A DNA stretch of 64,000 bases, taken from positions 1 through 64,000 of the forward strand of contig NZ_JACJPF010000107.1 of assembly GCF_014695915.1 (NCBI RefSeq). The letters are read 5' to 3'. The notes below the pieces were generated by a model that ran no database searches, had not been told where the DNA came from, and saw nothing but the letters and a program-made list of their open reading frames with translations. Below are positions 25,676 through 34,619 of this stretch, piece by piece (the first letter of the stretch is position 1; every line of letters starts with the position of its first letter). The position numbers and the translations under genes are program-made. This DNA comes from Trichocoleus sp. FACHB-40 (lineage in GTDB: Bacteria; Cyanobacteriota; Cyanobacteriia; Cyanobacteriales; FACHB-T130).

Positions 25676-28324
25676 TTGCAGCTGGATTTTGTGGCTGATA
25701 AAGATAAACGCACTCGGTTTAATCCACTACTGGTTTTGGGGATAATTTGGCTGGTTGGGGCGGTATGCGATCGCATTTGGTTTGCCCTTGACCGTTCGGT
25801 GCCATCCTGGGATCAGGCAGATTACTTGACAGGCTCTTTAAATTATTGGAAAGCTTTACAACATCCCCAGTGGTTTTCTGGGGAATGGTGGGAGAGTTTT
25901 TGGCAACTTTCCTCAAAAGTGCCGCCTTTAACCTATATTGCTACGGCTATAGTTCAAAATCTCTTTGGGACGGGGCCAGATAGCGCCACATTAGTGAATC
26001 TGCTATTTAGTGCGATTCTGCTGGCTTCTGTATATGGTTTGGGTGTGCAGCTGTTTAGCGTTGAAGTTGGTTTATGGGCGGCTGGATTGTGCCAGTTGTT
26101 ACCGGGTCTTTATCGGTATCGTCTGGATTTTCTGCTGGATTTTCCATTGACGGCTGTTGTCACGTTGAGTTTTTATTGTCTGACGGCGTGGAGGAGTAGT
26201 CGCAATATTTTGCGCTTAACCTCTCCTTTAAAAAGGGAGGGGAGTCCAATTTCCCCTCACTTTTTAGGGGACGGGATTGAATCATTCGGTCAGCCCCTTC
26301 CGAGAAGTATTGAGAGTAGTCGAACCGCAGAGGCGCAGAGGACGCAGAGAAGAGAGTGGTTTTGGGCGGCGGCGTTTGGGCTTTCTTTGGGGCTGGCGTT
26401 GATGGTGAAGCAGACGGCGCTGTTTTTTCTGTTGGCTCCGGTGTTGTGGGTGGGTGTTGGTGTAATTCGGCACCGAGCATGGGGACGATTAGCTCAGCTG
26501 GTTTTCTCGTTGTTGCTGTCGGTGTTGGTGTTTGGCCCTTGGTATCGCGCTAATTGGTTGCTGATGCTGACATCGGGGAAGCGGGCGACGGTGGATTCAG
26601 CGATCGCAGAAGGAGATCCCGCGCTGAATACGCTAGAAGCTTGGACTTATTATTGGAAAATTCTGCCTTATCATGTTTCCTGGCCTTTGTTGCTCGTCCC
26701 GATCGTAGGATTGTTGATTTATTGGGGTCGCGCAGCATTTAGCAATCAGAAGGCTCAGCTTGGTAACGAGAATAAATCCAAAATCGGCTGGTTGGCTGTT
26801 TTTTGGGTGGGATCTTATTTGCTTTGTTCGCTAAATATTAATAAAGATTCTCGCTATGTGTTGCCTTATTTGCCAGTAGTTGCGCTATTTCTGGCTTATG
26901 GTTTGACGCGCTGGGTTGGTCGCTGGAATTACATCCGTTGGGGAACGATTAGTCTGGCGGTGCTGTTGATGTTTATTAACTGGTTCCCCGCGGAAGGTAC
27001 GGTATGGAAAAATTTCGCGCAAGCCCTCAGTCCCTATGCTCAGCACCCAGTTTATTTAGAAAAAGAATTACCTCACCCCCAGGTAATTAAAGAAATCATT
27101 CAAACCGAGCCTTATTTACGTTCGACGTTGGGAGTGTTGCCATCGACTGCCAATATTAATCAGCACAATTTTAATTATTATGGGGCGTTGCAACATTTTC
27201 AGGTGTATGGGCGACAGGTGGGGACGAGAAAGAAGCAAGTAGTTCAAGATGCGCGATCGCTTTCCTGGTTCCTAACTAAAACTGGCAAGCAAGGATCTGT
27301 TCCCGATGCTCAGGCTACCATTGTCCAAACTGTCGAGCAAGGTTCAGATTTTCAGCTGCATAAAACTTGGAATTTATCCGAAAACAGTAGTCTGAAACTT
27401 TATCATCAAAAATCGCCACCCGTACAGGTACAACCGCTATCGGAACCACAAAATAAGGTCAAGTTAGTACATGTAAAAGTACCAGAAATTGCCCTGCCTG
27501 GGGTGCCTGTCCCTGTAACCTACGAGTGGACTGGTTCCTGGGAACAGTTGCAATCTGGCATCGTGTTGCTAACTTGGCGTAGCGAAGAGAATACGGAAAA
27601 TCCAAAATCTCAATGGTTACACGATCGCGCTATTGGGATGGGAAATTTATATCCAGAAATTCTGCCGGATAAATTATTAGCTAAAGGTTTTCGAGTCATT
27701 GAACAGACTGCAATGCTGCCAAAAGCTGATACATCTGCTGGGATTTACACCCTGGAGGCGACATACCTGAACCGAAAAACTGGTGAAACTTACCCCATAC
27801 AAGTGCCGCCAGTGACTCTCAAGATTGACGCTGCTGCTGGTGCTACACCTGCGCCTGAGTTGGATTTAGGGACTCAGTTGCGGACTTTAGCCGCTACTTT
27901 ACCCCAAGGGACAGCCGCCCTAGAGCAGATTTTTGCGGAAACTGGGCGAATTAATCAGTATGACCCGATTCAAGACTATCTGGTGCAAGCGCAGTTGGCT
28001 TTGGAGTATCGACTGCAACGGGAACCAAACCGAGATTTGGCATATGCGCTGGCTTTGTCAAGGGTTTTGAAGCGACAAGCTAAAGATGCGATCGCATCCC
28101 TTGAACGAGTGGTGCGACTAGACTCTGAAAATCCCTATGCTTATGCTTATCTTGCCTTTGTTCATCTGTACGAATGGCATCCCAAAAAGGCTCAAAACGT
28201 GCTGAAGCCAGCTGTTGCACTCAACCCTAACCTACTCGAAATTAAAGCCTTAAACGGCGTTGCAGCGCTTATGCAGGGCAATTTCTTAAAAGCTTGGCAC
28301 ATCGTTCAGGAAATTAGAAAGTAA
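25676..28324 (+). CDS. GT39-like membrane glycosyltransferase with C-terminal TPR region
   Basis: The protein has 882 aa from TTG 25676, one base after the preceding stop. The first luminal loop carries DRSVPSWDQADYL, like the acidic DxD-type site of ArnT/PMT-family enzymes that take sugar from polyprenyl phosphates. About ten membrane helices follow to residue 440. A soluble beta-rich part (about 590-720) and two or three TPR-like units (AYALALSRVLKRQAKDAIAS, PYAYAYLAFVHLYEWHPKKA) end the protein. At about 178-223 a repeat-derived insert (PLKREGSPISPHFLGDG, then EAQRTQRRE) interrupts a membrane segment region. The acceptor is unknown. Confidence 0.75.
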   Translation: MQLDFVADKDKRTRFNPLLVLGIIWLVGAVCDRIWFALDRSVPSWDQADYLTGSLNYWKALQHPQWFSGEWWESFWQLSSKVPPLTYIATAIVQNLFGTGPDSATLVNLLFSAILLASVYGLGVQLFSVEVGLWAAGLCQLLPGLYRYRLDFLLDFPLTAVVTLSFYCLTAWRSSRNILRLTSPLKREGSPISPHFLGDGIESFGQPLPRSIESSRTAEAQRTQRREWFWAAAFGLSLGLALMVKQTALFFLLAPVLWVGVGVIRHRAWGRLAQLVFSLLLSVLVFGPWYRANWLLMLTSGKRATVDSAIAEGDPALNTLEAWTYYWKILPYHVSWPLLLVPIVGLLIYWGRAAFSNQKAQLGNENKSKIGWLAVFWVGSYLLCSLNINKDSRYVLPYLPVVALFLAYGLTRWVGRWNYIRWGTISLAVLLMFINWFPAEGTVWKNFAQALSPYAQHPVYLEKELPHPQVIKEIIQTEPYLRSTLGVLPSTANINQHNFNYYGALQHFQVYGRQVGTRKKQVVQDARSLSWFLTKTGKQGSVPDAQATIVQTVEQGSDFQLHKTWNLSENSSLKLYHQKSPPVQVQPLSEPQNKVKLVHVKVPEIALPGVPVPVTYEWTGSWEQLQSGIVLLTWRSEENTENPKSQWLHDRAIGMGNLYPEILPDKLLAKGFRVIEQTAMLPKADTSAGIYTLEATYLNRKTGETYPIQVPPVTLKIDAAAGATPAPELDLGTQLRTLAATLPQGTAALEQIFAETGRINQYDPIQDYLVQAQLALEYRLQREPNRDLAYALALSRVLKRQAKDAIASLERVVRLDSENPYAYAYLAFVHLYEWHPKKAQNVLKPAVALNPNLLEIKALNGVAALMQGNFLKAWHIVQEIRK
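26211..26352. repeat. Dispersed repeat inserted in frame in the glycosyltransferase gene
   Basis: The stretch has TCCTTTAAAAAGGGAGGGGA, CCCCTCACTTTTTAGGGG and then GAACCGCAGAGGCGCAGAGG followed by ACGCAGAG units. I know the GCAGAGGCGCAGAGG type as a common intergenic cyanobacterial repeat. Here it is inside a coding region and the frame stays open. Confidence 0.7.
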
Positions 28325-28363
28325 AAGGAAAAAACATATAACTTTTTTTTCCTTTTGCCTTCT

Positions 28364-31300
28364 TTAGAAATAACGCATTAAAACTAATTCTAGTTGTTGG
28401 ACACCAACTGGCTTGCTGAGATAATCGTCAGCACCAGCATTTAGACAACGCTCTTTATCATCTGCCATCGCCATAGCTGTCACTATCACCACAGGTAGTT
28501 CTGCTATATCCGGTTCCTGCCGCAATTGTGTCAGCAGATCCAACCCACTAATACCACCTGTTAAATTGAAATCTAACAAAATCAGATGAGGCTTGAATGT
28601 TCGCACCCTGCTGATAAAATTTGCACCATCTATTAAAATTTCTACTGTATAACCAATCGATTTTAGATAGTCATTCAACAGCATCCCGCTGTTTTTATCA
28701 TCTTCTACAATTAAAATTTTTCCTTGCTCGTTACTTTTAAGCTTTTGTCCATTACTTGATGATTCATGACTGATGATTGATGATTGATAATTTATGACAG
28801 ATGAAGAATCACTGCCCAAATCCGGTATATCAATAGTAAATGTACTGCCTTTTCCTAGCGTTGAAGAAACTCTCACATCTCCGCCATGAAGTCGGGCTAA
28901 ACTGCGAGTCAGAGACAACCCCAAACCCGTGCCTGTAAACTGTCGGTTTAGTCCACTGTCCAATTGACGAAATGGCTGAAACAATAACGGCAGCTTTTCT
29001 GGGGCAATACCGATGCCCGTATCTGCTACGGTAAATGCCATGCCTTCAGGCTGCTTTTGTACAATTAATTTTACTGATCCTGCTGGTGTGAACTTAATCG
29101 CATTAGACAGCAAATTCAGCAACATCTGCTTCAAACGCCGCTCATCGGCTAGGCAGATATTAACATTTGGATCAATTTCGCAGGTGAGTTGCAGCCCCCT
29201 TTCTAAGGCCTGCTCTCGCATAATTGTAACTGCGTATTCGCACAAATTCTCGACGTTCACAGCGGTTAAAGTGAGTTGTTCTTTGCCCGCTTCGACTTTA
29301 GAAAGGTCAAGAATATCGTTAATCAGCGCCAAGAGATGTTCGCCGCTGCTATGAATGCAGGCAGTGTATTGTTTTTGTTTTTGATTGAGAGTGCCAAATA
29401 TTTCTTGTAGCAGGAGGTTGGACAGTCCCAAGATGGAGTTGAGGGGTGTCCGCAGTTCGTGGCTGATCGTTGCCAAAAATTCACTTTTTGCGCGACTTCC
29501 AGCTTCAGCGGCATCATACGCTTGACGCAATTCGATTTCTGTCTGGATGCGATCGCTTATGTCATAAACTACCGCTTGTAGCACTTGCTGGTTCCCCAAC
29601 TCGATTGCACTCAGCATCACTTCTGTAGGGAAATCTGTGCCATCTTTACGCCGATGAATCCAATCAAAACGACAGCTGCCTTCTTTTAAAGCAGTGGCTA
29701 TGCGATCGCAAGCAAGGCTAAAAGAGTCGTTACCATCAGGTTGAGTCGGTGGAGAAAACTCGCTGGGATGTTTGCCGCAAAACTCCTCTAAGTCAGCGCA
29801 ACCTAATAACTCTAGCGTCGCGCTGTTGCAATCGAAAAATCCTGTTTCATCCAGCAGCATGACTGCGGCGCTGGTTGATTCATAAAGTGTGCGAAATTTG
29901 GTTTCTGATTCTCGCAGTGCTTTCTCCGCCTGTTTGCCTTTGGTGATGTCTCGCGTTGTATTCACCGCCAGCAAAACTTCTCCAGCTTCATCAAAGATAG
30001 TCGATCCAGAAAGACTCACCCACTTCTGTTCCCCATTCGGACAATCTACAATTAGCTCGTGATTGGTAAAAATTTCTCCTCGAATTGCTCTACTGATAGG
30101 TAGTTCCTCAACAGTTGGACAGGAACCATCGGGATTGCGAATTTGTAATTTAGCTAAATAGTCAGTGAAGTGAGGTGCTAATCCCGTCTTAGAGTTAGGT
30201 TTTTTAACTTGTCCCTCAAGTCCATATATCTGCGTCGCTGCCGGATTAAACATCACTGCCTGACCATCAGGTTGACTGACAACAATCCCCTCTTGAATTG
30301 AATTGAGGATTGCCTCTAGCAGTGCTTTTTCCCGTCCTAACTGCTGGGTGCGCTCTTGCACGAGGTTTTCTAACTGTTCTAGTTCTCGCGCATTGTAAAG
30401 AGCGATCGCTGTCTGCTGTGCTAGTTGTTGTAGCAGTTGGATTTGTGAGTTACTAAATAAATTTTCCCCCTGAATATACCCGACAATTAGATTGCCGTAG
30501 TATTGGTTCCTAACAAAAATCGGAGCCATCAAGACAGCGGGAATATTCAAAACTAAAGATTCACCATTCAAAATTTCCGCATTTTTTATTTTTATTTTTT
30601 CATTTTGAATTGTCATCGGACGATTTTGTAGTAACTCGTCCCTCACCGTTTCCCAGCCTTCAAAGAGCAGCGTTTTTCCCTGCCAAGCTAGGAAATTTCG
30701 CCTTTGGTCGCCCTCTGACAAATCAGACCAATATTCGGCTTCAATTAAAAATTGTTTTGATTCAGGCAAGTCGCGGGCTACCATGCAGAAATCGCCGCCC
30801 ATCGGTTCGAGAGTTTGCCGGACAATTTCCTGCACGACAAATTGAGGATCGAGATTGGAATTCAGGGCGGTGGTAATGCGGTTTATTAAGGCTTCCCGTT
30901 CCAGCTGGTGTTGCAACGCTTGCTGAGTTTGTTGGAGTCGTAGTTGCATCCGCTGTCTTTCAATGGCATAGCTTACGGCACGGATCAACCCATGACCGTC
31001 TGTATAACCTTTTACGAGATAATCTTGCGCTCCTTCTTGCAAAGCTTTGAGGGCGATCGCTTCATCAGTTAGTCCTGACATGACTACAATCGGGATGTCT
31101 GGTGCCGCACTGCGGACTCGCATCACCGTTTCTAACCCGTTGCCATCGGGTAACGACAAATCCAACAAAATTACCCCTACACAAGGCGTTGTCTTCTCTT
31201 GGTCAGAAGGGTTAGGCTGCTTGGCGAGGCAAACCTGGCACTCTTCCAGATTAACTACATGGAGCAGCTTTATCTGCGTAGCATTCATTTCCCGCAACAT

Positions 31301-31372
31301 TTCCCGAACCAAACGGGCATCGCCAACGTTATCCTCCACCAGCAAAACGGTGATGGGTTCTTTGATCTGCAT
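28364..31372 (-). CDS. Hybrid sensor histidine kinase, REC-GAF-PAS-PAS-HisKA-HATPase-REC
   Basis: The protein has 1002 aa and no membrane segment. The receiver at 1-140 has VLLVEDN, phospho-acceptor LLDLSLPDG and YLVKG. A GAF domain lies at about 165-340, PAS domains at about 350-475 and 490-615 (second: FRTLYESTSAAVMLLDETGF). The kinase core has SHELRTPLN (His near 637), an N-box LSNAIKF, and GIGIAP and GTGLGLSLTR. A second receiver at about 885-1000 has ILIVEDD and LLDFNLTGG. It is a cytoplasmic phosphorelay hub; the ligand is unknown. Two short inserts look repeat-derived: a Lys/Asn/Ile stretch near 255-275 and INYQSSIISHESS near 865. Confidence 0.88.
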   Translation of the reverse strand: MQIKEPITVLLVEDNVGDARLVREMLREMNATQIKLLHVVNLEECQVCLAKQPNPSDQEKTTPCVGVILLDLSLPDGNGLETVMRVRSAAPDIPIVVMSGLTDEAIALKALQEGAQDYLVKGYTDGHGLIRAVSYAIERQRMQLRLQQTQQALQHQLEREALINRITTALNSNLDPQFVVQEIVRQTLEPMGGDFCMVARDLPESKQFLIEAEYWSDLSEGDQRRNFLAWQGKTLLFEGWETVRDELLQNRPMTIQNEKIKIKNAEILNGESLVLNIPAVLMAPIFVRNQYYGNLIVGYIQGENLFSNSQIQLLQQLAQQTAIALYNARELEQLENLVQERTQQLGREKALLEAILNSIQEGIVVSQPDGQAVMFNPAATQIYGLEGQVKKPNSKTGLAPHFTDYLAKLQIRNPDGSCPTVEELPISRAIRGEIFTNHELIVDCPNGEQKWVSLSGSTIFDEAGEVLLAVNTTRDITKGKQAEKALRESETKFRTLYESTSAAVMLLDETGFFDCNSATLELLGCADLEEFCGKHPSEFSPPTQPDGNDSFSLACDRIATALKEGSCRFDWIHRRKDGTDFPTEVMLSAIELGNQQVLQAVVYDISDRIQTEIELRQAYDAAEAGSRAKSEFLATISHELRTPLNSILGLSNLLLQEIFGTLNQKQKQYTACIHSSGEHLLALINDILDLSKVEAGKEQLTLTAVNVENLCEYAVTIMREQALERGLQLTCEIDPNVNICLADERRLKQMLLNLLSNAIKFTPAGSVKLIVQKQPEGMAFTVADTGIGIAPEKLPLLFQPFRQLDSGLNRQFTGTGLGLSLTRSLARLHGGDVRVSSTLGKGSTFTIDIPDLGSDSSSVINYQSSIISHESSSNGQKLKSNEQGKILIVEDDKNSGMLLNDYLKSIGYTVEILIDGANFISRVRTFKPHLILLDFNLTGGISGLDLLTQLRQEPDIAELPVVIVTAMAMADDKERCLNAGADDYLSKPVGVQQLELVLMRYF

Positions 31373-31613
31373 GGGCTTTACTTCGCTTGTTGTGCTAGGG
31401 GTTTTAGCCTGGGTATGGTCAGATATTCTTTAAGCAGCATTACAATGATCAGTCATGAATTTTAGATTCATTACACAATATTCAAGATGGTAATGTAACA
31501 TTTCGCATGGTGATTCTATGTATTTTAAATATTTGGGCGTGTCAATAATGTGGGAAGCATTACCAACGGAATTTATTTGAGGTGTTCCTCTGGCTTTTTT
31601 GAATTTTTTGTCC

Positions 31614-33860
31614 CTAATTTATTATAGGAAGAGTGAAATAGAAAGTAGAACCTTTGCCTAACTCAGACTCTACCCAAATTTTACCTTGATGCCTGTTGAC
31701 AATTTTCTGGCAAATTGCCAGTCCTATGCCATTTCCCGGATAGTCAGATTTTGTGTGCAAGCGCCCAAAGATAACAAAGATGCGCGCGGCGTACTGCGGA
31801 TCGATGCCGATGCCGTTATCCCTAACAGAAAACACCCATTCCTTGTCACCCAAACGAGCTTCGATATGAATGCGAGGGCTTTGCTGGGAGAACTTGATAG
31901 CATTGCTAATTAGATTTTGCAACAGTTGCGTCAGCCCAGCAGCGTTACCTAGCACCACTGGCAGGGGATTGTGAGTCACCACTGCCCCACTTTCGGCGAT
32001 CGCAGCAGTTAGATTTGCGATCGCTAACAGCAAAACTTTCTGGCAGTTCACCGCGTCAAATGTTTCGGCCCGATGCCCCACCTGGTAAAACGCCAGCAAG
32101 TCTTTAATCAGCTGTTGCATCCGGTTAGCACCTTCAACCGCATAACTAATGAAATCATCAGCATCATCATCCAGCTTGCCTTTATAGCGTCTTGCCAAAA
32201 GCTGCGTGTAGCTGGCAACCATTCGTAGAGGTTCCTGCAAATCGTGAGAAGCGATATAAGCAAACTGTTCCAAGTGGGAATTAGCGATCGCTAACTCTTC
32301 GGCTCGTTGCGTCAACTGTTCTTCAGCGGCTTTGCGGTCAGTAATATCCCTAAAAAAGGCGATATTGTAGGGAATCTGATTGTAGATAATGACTTTAGAG
32401 CCAATGTCTGCAAAAAAGATACTTCCGTCTTTTCGTAAGCACGGAATATTTTTGCTATGTCTAATTGTTTCTTTCTCTTTTTCCCGAAGCTTTTCCCATA
32501 TAACATCTAACTGATCTGGTGGATGAATATCCTTTACAGACATTGATAATAATTCGCTTTCTGAATATCCCAACATATTACAGATTGCTGCATTGGCACG
32601 AAGAAACTTTTTTGTCTCTCGATCGGTAATTAGCAGTCCATCCACCATCCCATCATAAATTGCCTGGAGTTGCCCTTTCGATTCTCGCAGCTCCTGCTCA
32701 GCTTGGATGCGATCGCTAATGTCTTCAATCACACAAATGAAATATTCTGGTGTTGGGAAGGGGATTGGGGATTGGGGATTGGGAATTGGGAATTGCTGAT
32801 GGGGAGGACTCTTACCCAGTCCCTTGTCCCCAGTCCCTTGTCCCCAGCTCCCAGTCCCCAGTCCCCTTCCCAACGACACAGTTAAATTAATCCAGACGGT
32901 TGAGCCATCTTTACAGATATAACGCTTCTCCATCGAGTAAGTCTCAATTTCGCCAGCCAGCAATCGATCAACTAACGCCAAGTCTGCTTCCAAGTCATCC
33001 GGGTGAGTAATATCCTGAAAAGTTAGCTCTAGCAGTTCCTCGCGGGTATAACCCACAATTTCGCAAAGCTTTTGGTTAACTCGTAGCCAGCGACCATCTA
33101 TCCCCACATGGGCAATGCCAACAGCCGCTTGCTCAAAGGTCGCGCGAAAGCGCTGTTCGCTCTCAAAAAGCGCCTGCTGCACCTGTTGCAACTCTAAAAT
33201 TTGAGCTGCTAGTAAATTTTCTCGCCTGTGTTTTTCCTGCTGAATTTTTTCGTTGTAGTCAGCAAAGAAATCCGCCAAGTCAGGTTCCTCTTCCAACAAG
33301 GCGGTTAGATGAGACTCAGCTCGTAGGTCGGCTTTATATGACAGCTCTGGATAACTTTCTACCCACTGGTGGCACATTTTGATGTAACCCAGAAACGCCA
33401 CCAAGTGAGCGTAATTAGTTGATCCTAACAACTGACGCAACTGGTTTCGATAAGCTGCTGCACTCTCAGGCTTCAGGAAAATTAAAATCGCATAGTCGTA
33501 AAGGCTTTGCTCAGATTGGAGGAGTGCGGTAGATTCTTCTGTATTCTCGATTTCTGATTCCCGATTTCCCGTAGGTGGTGGCGTTTCCAGTAGTTTTAGC
33601 AATTCCTTGGCTGTCATTCCTAAAGGTCGCAAGGCACAACTATGGCAAACGATGCAGTAGGGAACTGAGCAATAGCGCGACAGGTAAGCAAAAAGCTTTT
33701 CCTTGAATAAAGATGGCAACGGATTATTGACATAAGCCGATAGAGTCTGTTGCCAAAGGTTTTCCAGAATCTGCGGTGTATCGAGTGCAGGTTCAAAAAA
33801 CGGGGGGAAAAAACCGAATTTTCCTTCTATTTCTGCTTTGATTTCGTCGCTTGTTCGCAC
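31614..33860 (-). CDS. AhpD-like/PAS/PAS sensor histidine kinase
   Basis: The protein has 748 aa. Residues 1-100 resemble an AhpD/carboxymuconolactone decarboxylase helical domain with CSVPYCIVCHSCAL (CxxCH near residues 69-73), followed by helices to about 195 and a coiled coil to 230. PAS 1 lies at about 232-390, split by a heptad-repeat insert at about 328-368. PAS 2 lies at about 395-505. The kinase core has ASHDLQEPLR (His near 537), the type found in cyanobacterial phytochrome-class kinases, NLISNAIKFS, DNGIGID and GNGIGLAICQKIV. It has no receiver domain. A redox or peroxide-linked input is an inference from the CxxCH motif. Confidence 0.82.
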   Translation of the reverse strand: MRTSDEIKAEIEGKFGFFPPFFEPALDTPQILENLWQQTLSAYVNNPLPSLFKEKLFAYLSRYCSVPYCIVCHSCALRPLGMTAKELLKLLETPPPTGNRESEIENTEESTALLQSEQSLYDYAILIFLKPESAAAYRNQLRQLLGSTNYAHLVAFLGYIKMCHQWVESYPELSYKADLRAESHLTALLEEEPDLADFFADYNEKIQQEKHRRENLLAAQILELQQVQQALFESEQRFRATFEQAAVGIAHVGIDGRWLRVNQKLCEIVGYTREELLELTFQDITHPDDLEADLALVDRLLAGEIETYSMEKRYICKDGSTVWINLTVSLGRGLGTGSWGQGTGDKGLGKSPPHQQFPIPNPQSPIPFPTPEYFICVIEDISDRIQAEQELRESKGQLQAIYDGMVDGLLITDRETKKFLRANAAICNMLGYSESELLSMSVKDIHPPDQLDVIWEKLREKEKETIRHSKNIPCLRKDGSIFFADIGSKVIIYNQIPYNIAFFRDITDRKAAEEQLTQRAEELAIANSHLEQFAYIASHDLQEPLRMVASYTQLLARRYKGKLDDDADDFISYAVEGANRMQQLIKDLLAFYQVGHRAETFDAVNCQKVLLLAIANLTAAIAESGAVVTHNPLPVVLGNAAGLTQLLQNLISNAIKFSQQSPRIHIEARLGDKEWVFSVRDNGIGIDPQYAARIFVIFGRLHTKSDYPGNGIGLAICQKIVNRHQGKIWVESELGKGSTFYFTLPIIN
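32752..32878. repeat. Heptad palindromic element inside the histidine kinase gene
   Basis: A G-rich arm of GGGGATT/GGGAATT units is followed by GGAGGACTCTTACCCAGTCC and a C-rich arm of CCCCAGT/CCCTTGT units. On the coding (minus) strand it reads as LGTGSWGQGTGDKGLG, then IPNPQSPIP. It has the same architecture as the arrays at 47875 and 53138. Confidence 0.85.
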
Positions 33861-34278
33861 TGCTAAAAGCCTCCTTTATCTGGTGGGAATGCCCCACGGG
33901 TACGACTTGTCTTCTGCTGGCGAGCGCCGGCAGTTTAGAATCCTCCTGCCGCCAACCCTAATTTAACTTCCTGATCCCGATGATCTTTCGGTGTTTTGCT
34001 GCATTCTTAGTGCTTGATATACCCTTAACAAATGATCCCCAGGATAGATGAGCCGACTTGTTGCTTAGTTTTATCTTTATTTATGACACCAGTTTCGCCG
34101 CCTACTTTTTGTGTAACGGCATCAGTATCTCGCCATAAAATGTTACCGTCAACCCAACTCTTGCTGGTCGGGGATCTTAAGATAAATTTAACATTTTTAA
34201 ATTGGTATCCCATCATACATTAGCTTGAGTTGGTACTGAGTCAGTGGTGTACGTTTTTTAAATAGGGAGTTTAATAAA
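33861..34278. other. Intergenic region between kinase and zinc-ribbon genes
   Basis: No gene is well supported in these 418 bp. Open frames of about 62 codons exist on both strands at 34025-34223 and lie over one another, with no clear ribosome site on either. The right end holds the leader of the zinc-ribbon gene (AGGGAG before ATG 34279). Confidence 0.4.
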
Positions 34279-34461
34279 ATGCGACTAAATACTTGTCATT
34301 GTTGCGGTAGCCCCCTCCTGCGTCATGCGCGGCAAAATGGTGTTTATTGGTTTTGTACCTCATGTCGTCAAGAAATGCTACCCGTAGTTATCGAGAAGAC
34401 GTCCCCTAGTGAAGTCAAAGTCGTTCAATTATCGCGGACTTTAAAACTTGTAAATACTTAA
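34279..34461 (+). CDS. Small zinc-ribbon protein (60 aa)
   Basis: Two CxxC pairs form a zinc ribbon: CHCCGSPLLRH near residues 6-9 and FCTSCRQEM near 26-29. ATAGGGAGT lies before the ATG. The C-terminal half is polar (EKTSPSEVKVVQLSR). Similar small proteins are widespread in cyanobacteria and have no known role. It is alone, with a heptad-containing spacer (AAAAGGT units) before the dehydrogenase gene. Confidence 0.7.
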   Translation: MRLNTCHCCGSPLLRHARQNGVYWFCTSCRQEMLPVVIEKTSPSEVKVVQLSRTLKLVNT

Positions 34462-34619
34462 AGTAAGGCGAAAAGTAAAAGGTAAAAGGCACAAGGTATA
34501 CGGATGAACAATAACGGTCAGAATGCTTTTCATCCTTAATGCTAGATGATTTCTTGTTTTTACCTTTTTTAAATCTGCCCTGATAAAATCAGCTAGGACA
34601 CGGTTAGGGGCAGAGCATA

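Noticed and set aside
34025-34223. Overlapping 62-codon frames on both strands
   Set aside because: Neither has a clear ribosome site or known similarity, and only one could be real; not enough to call a gene.
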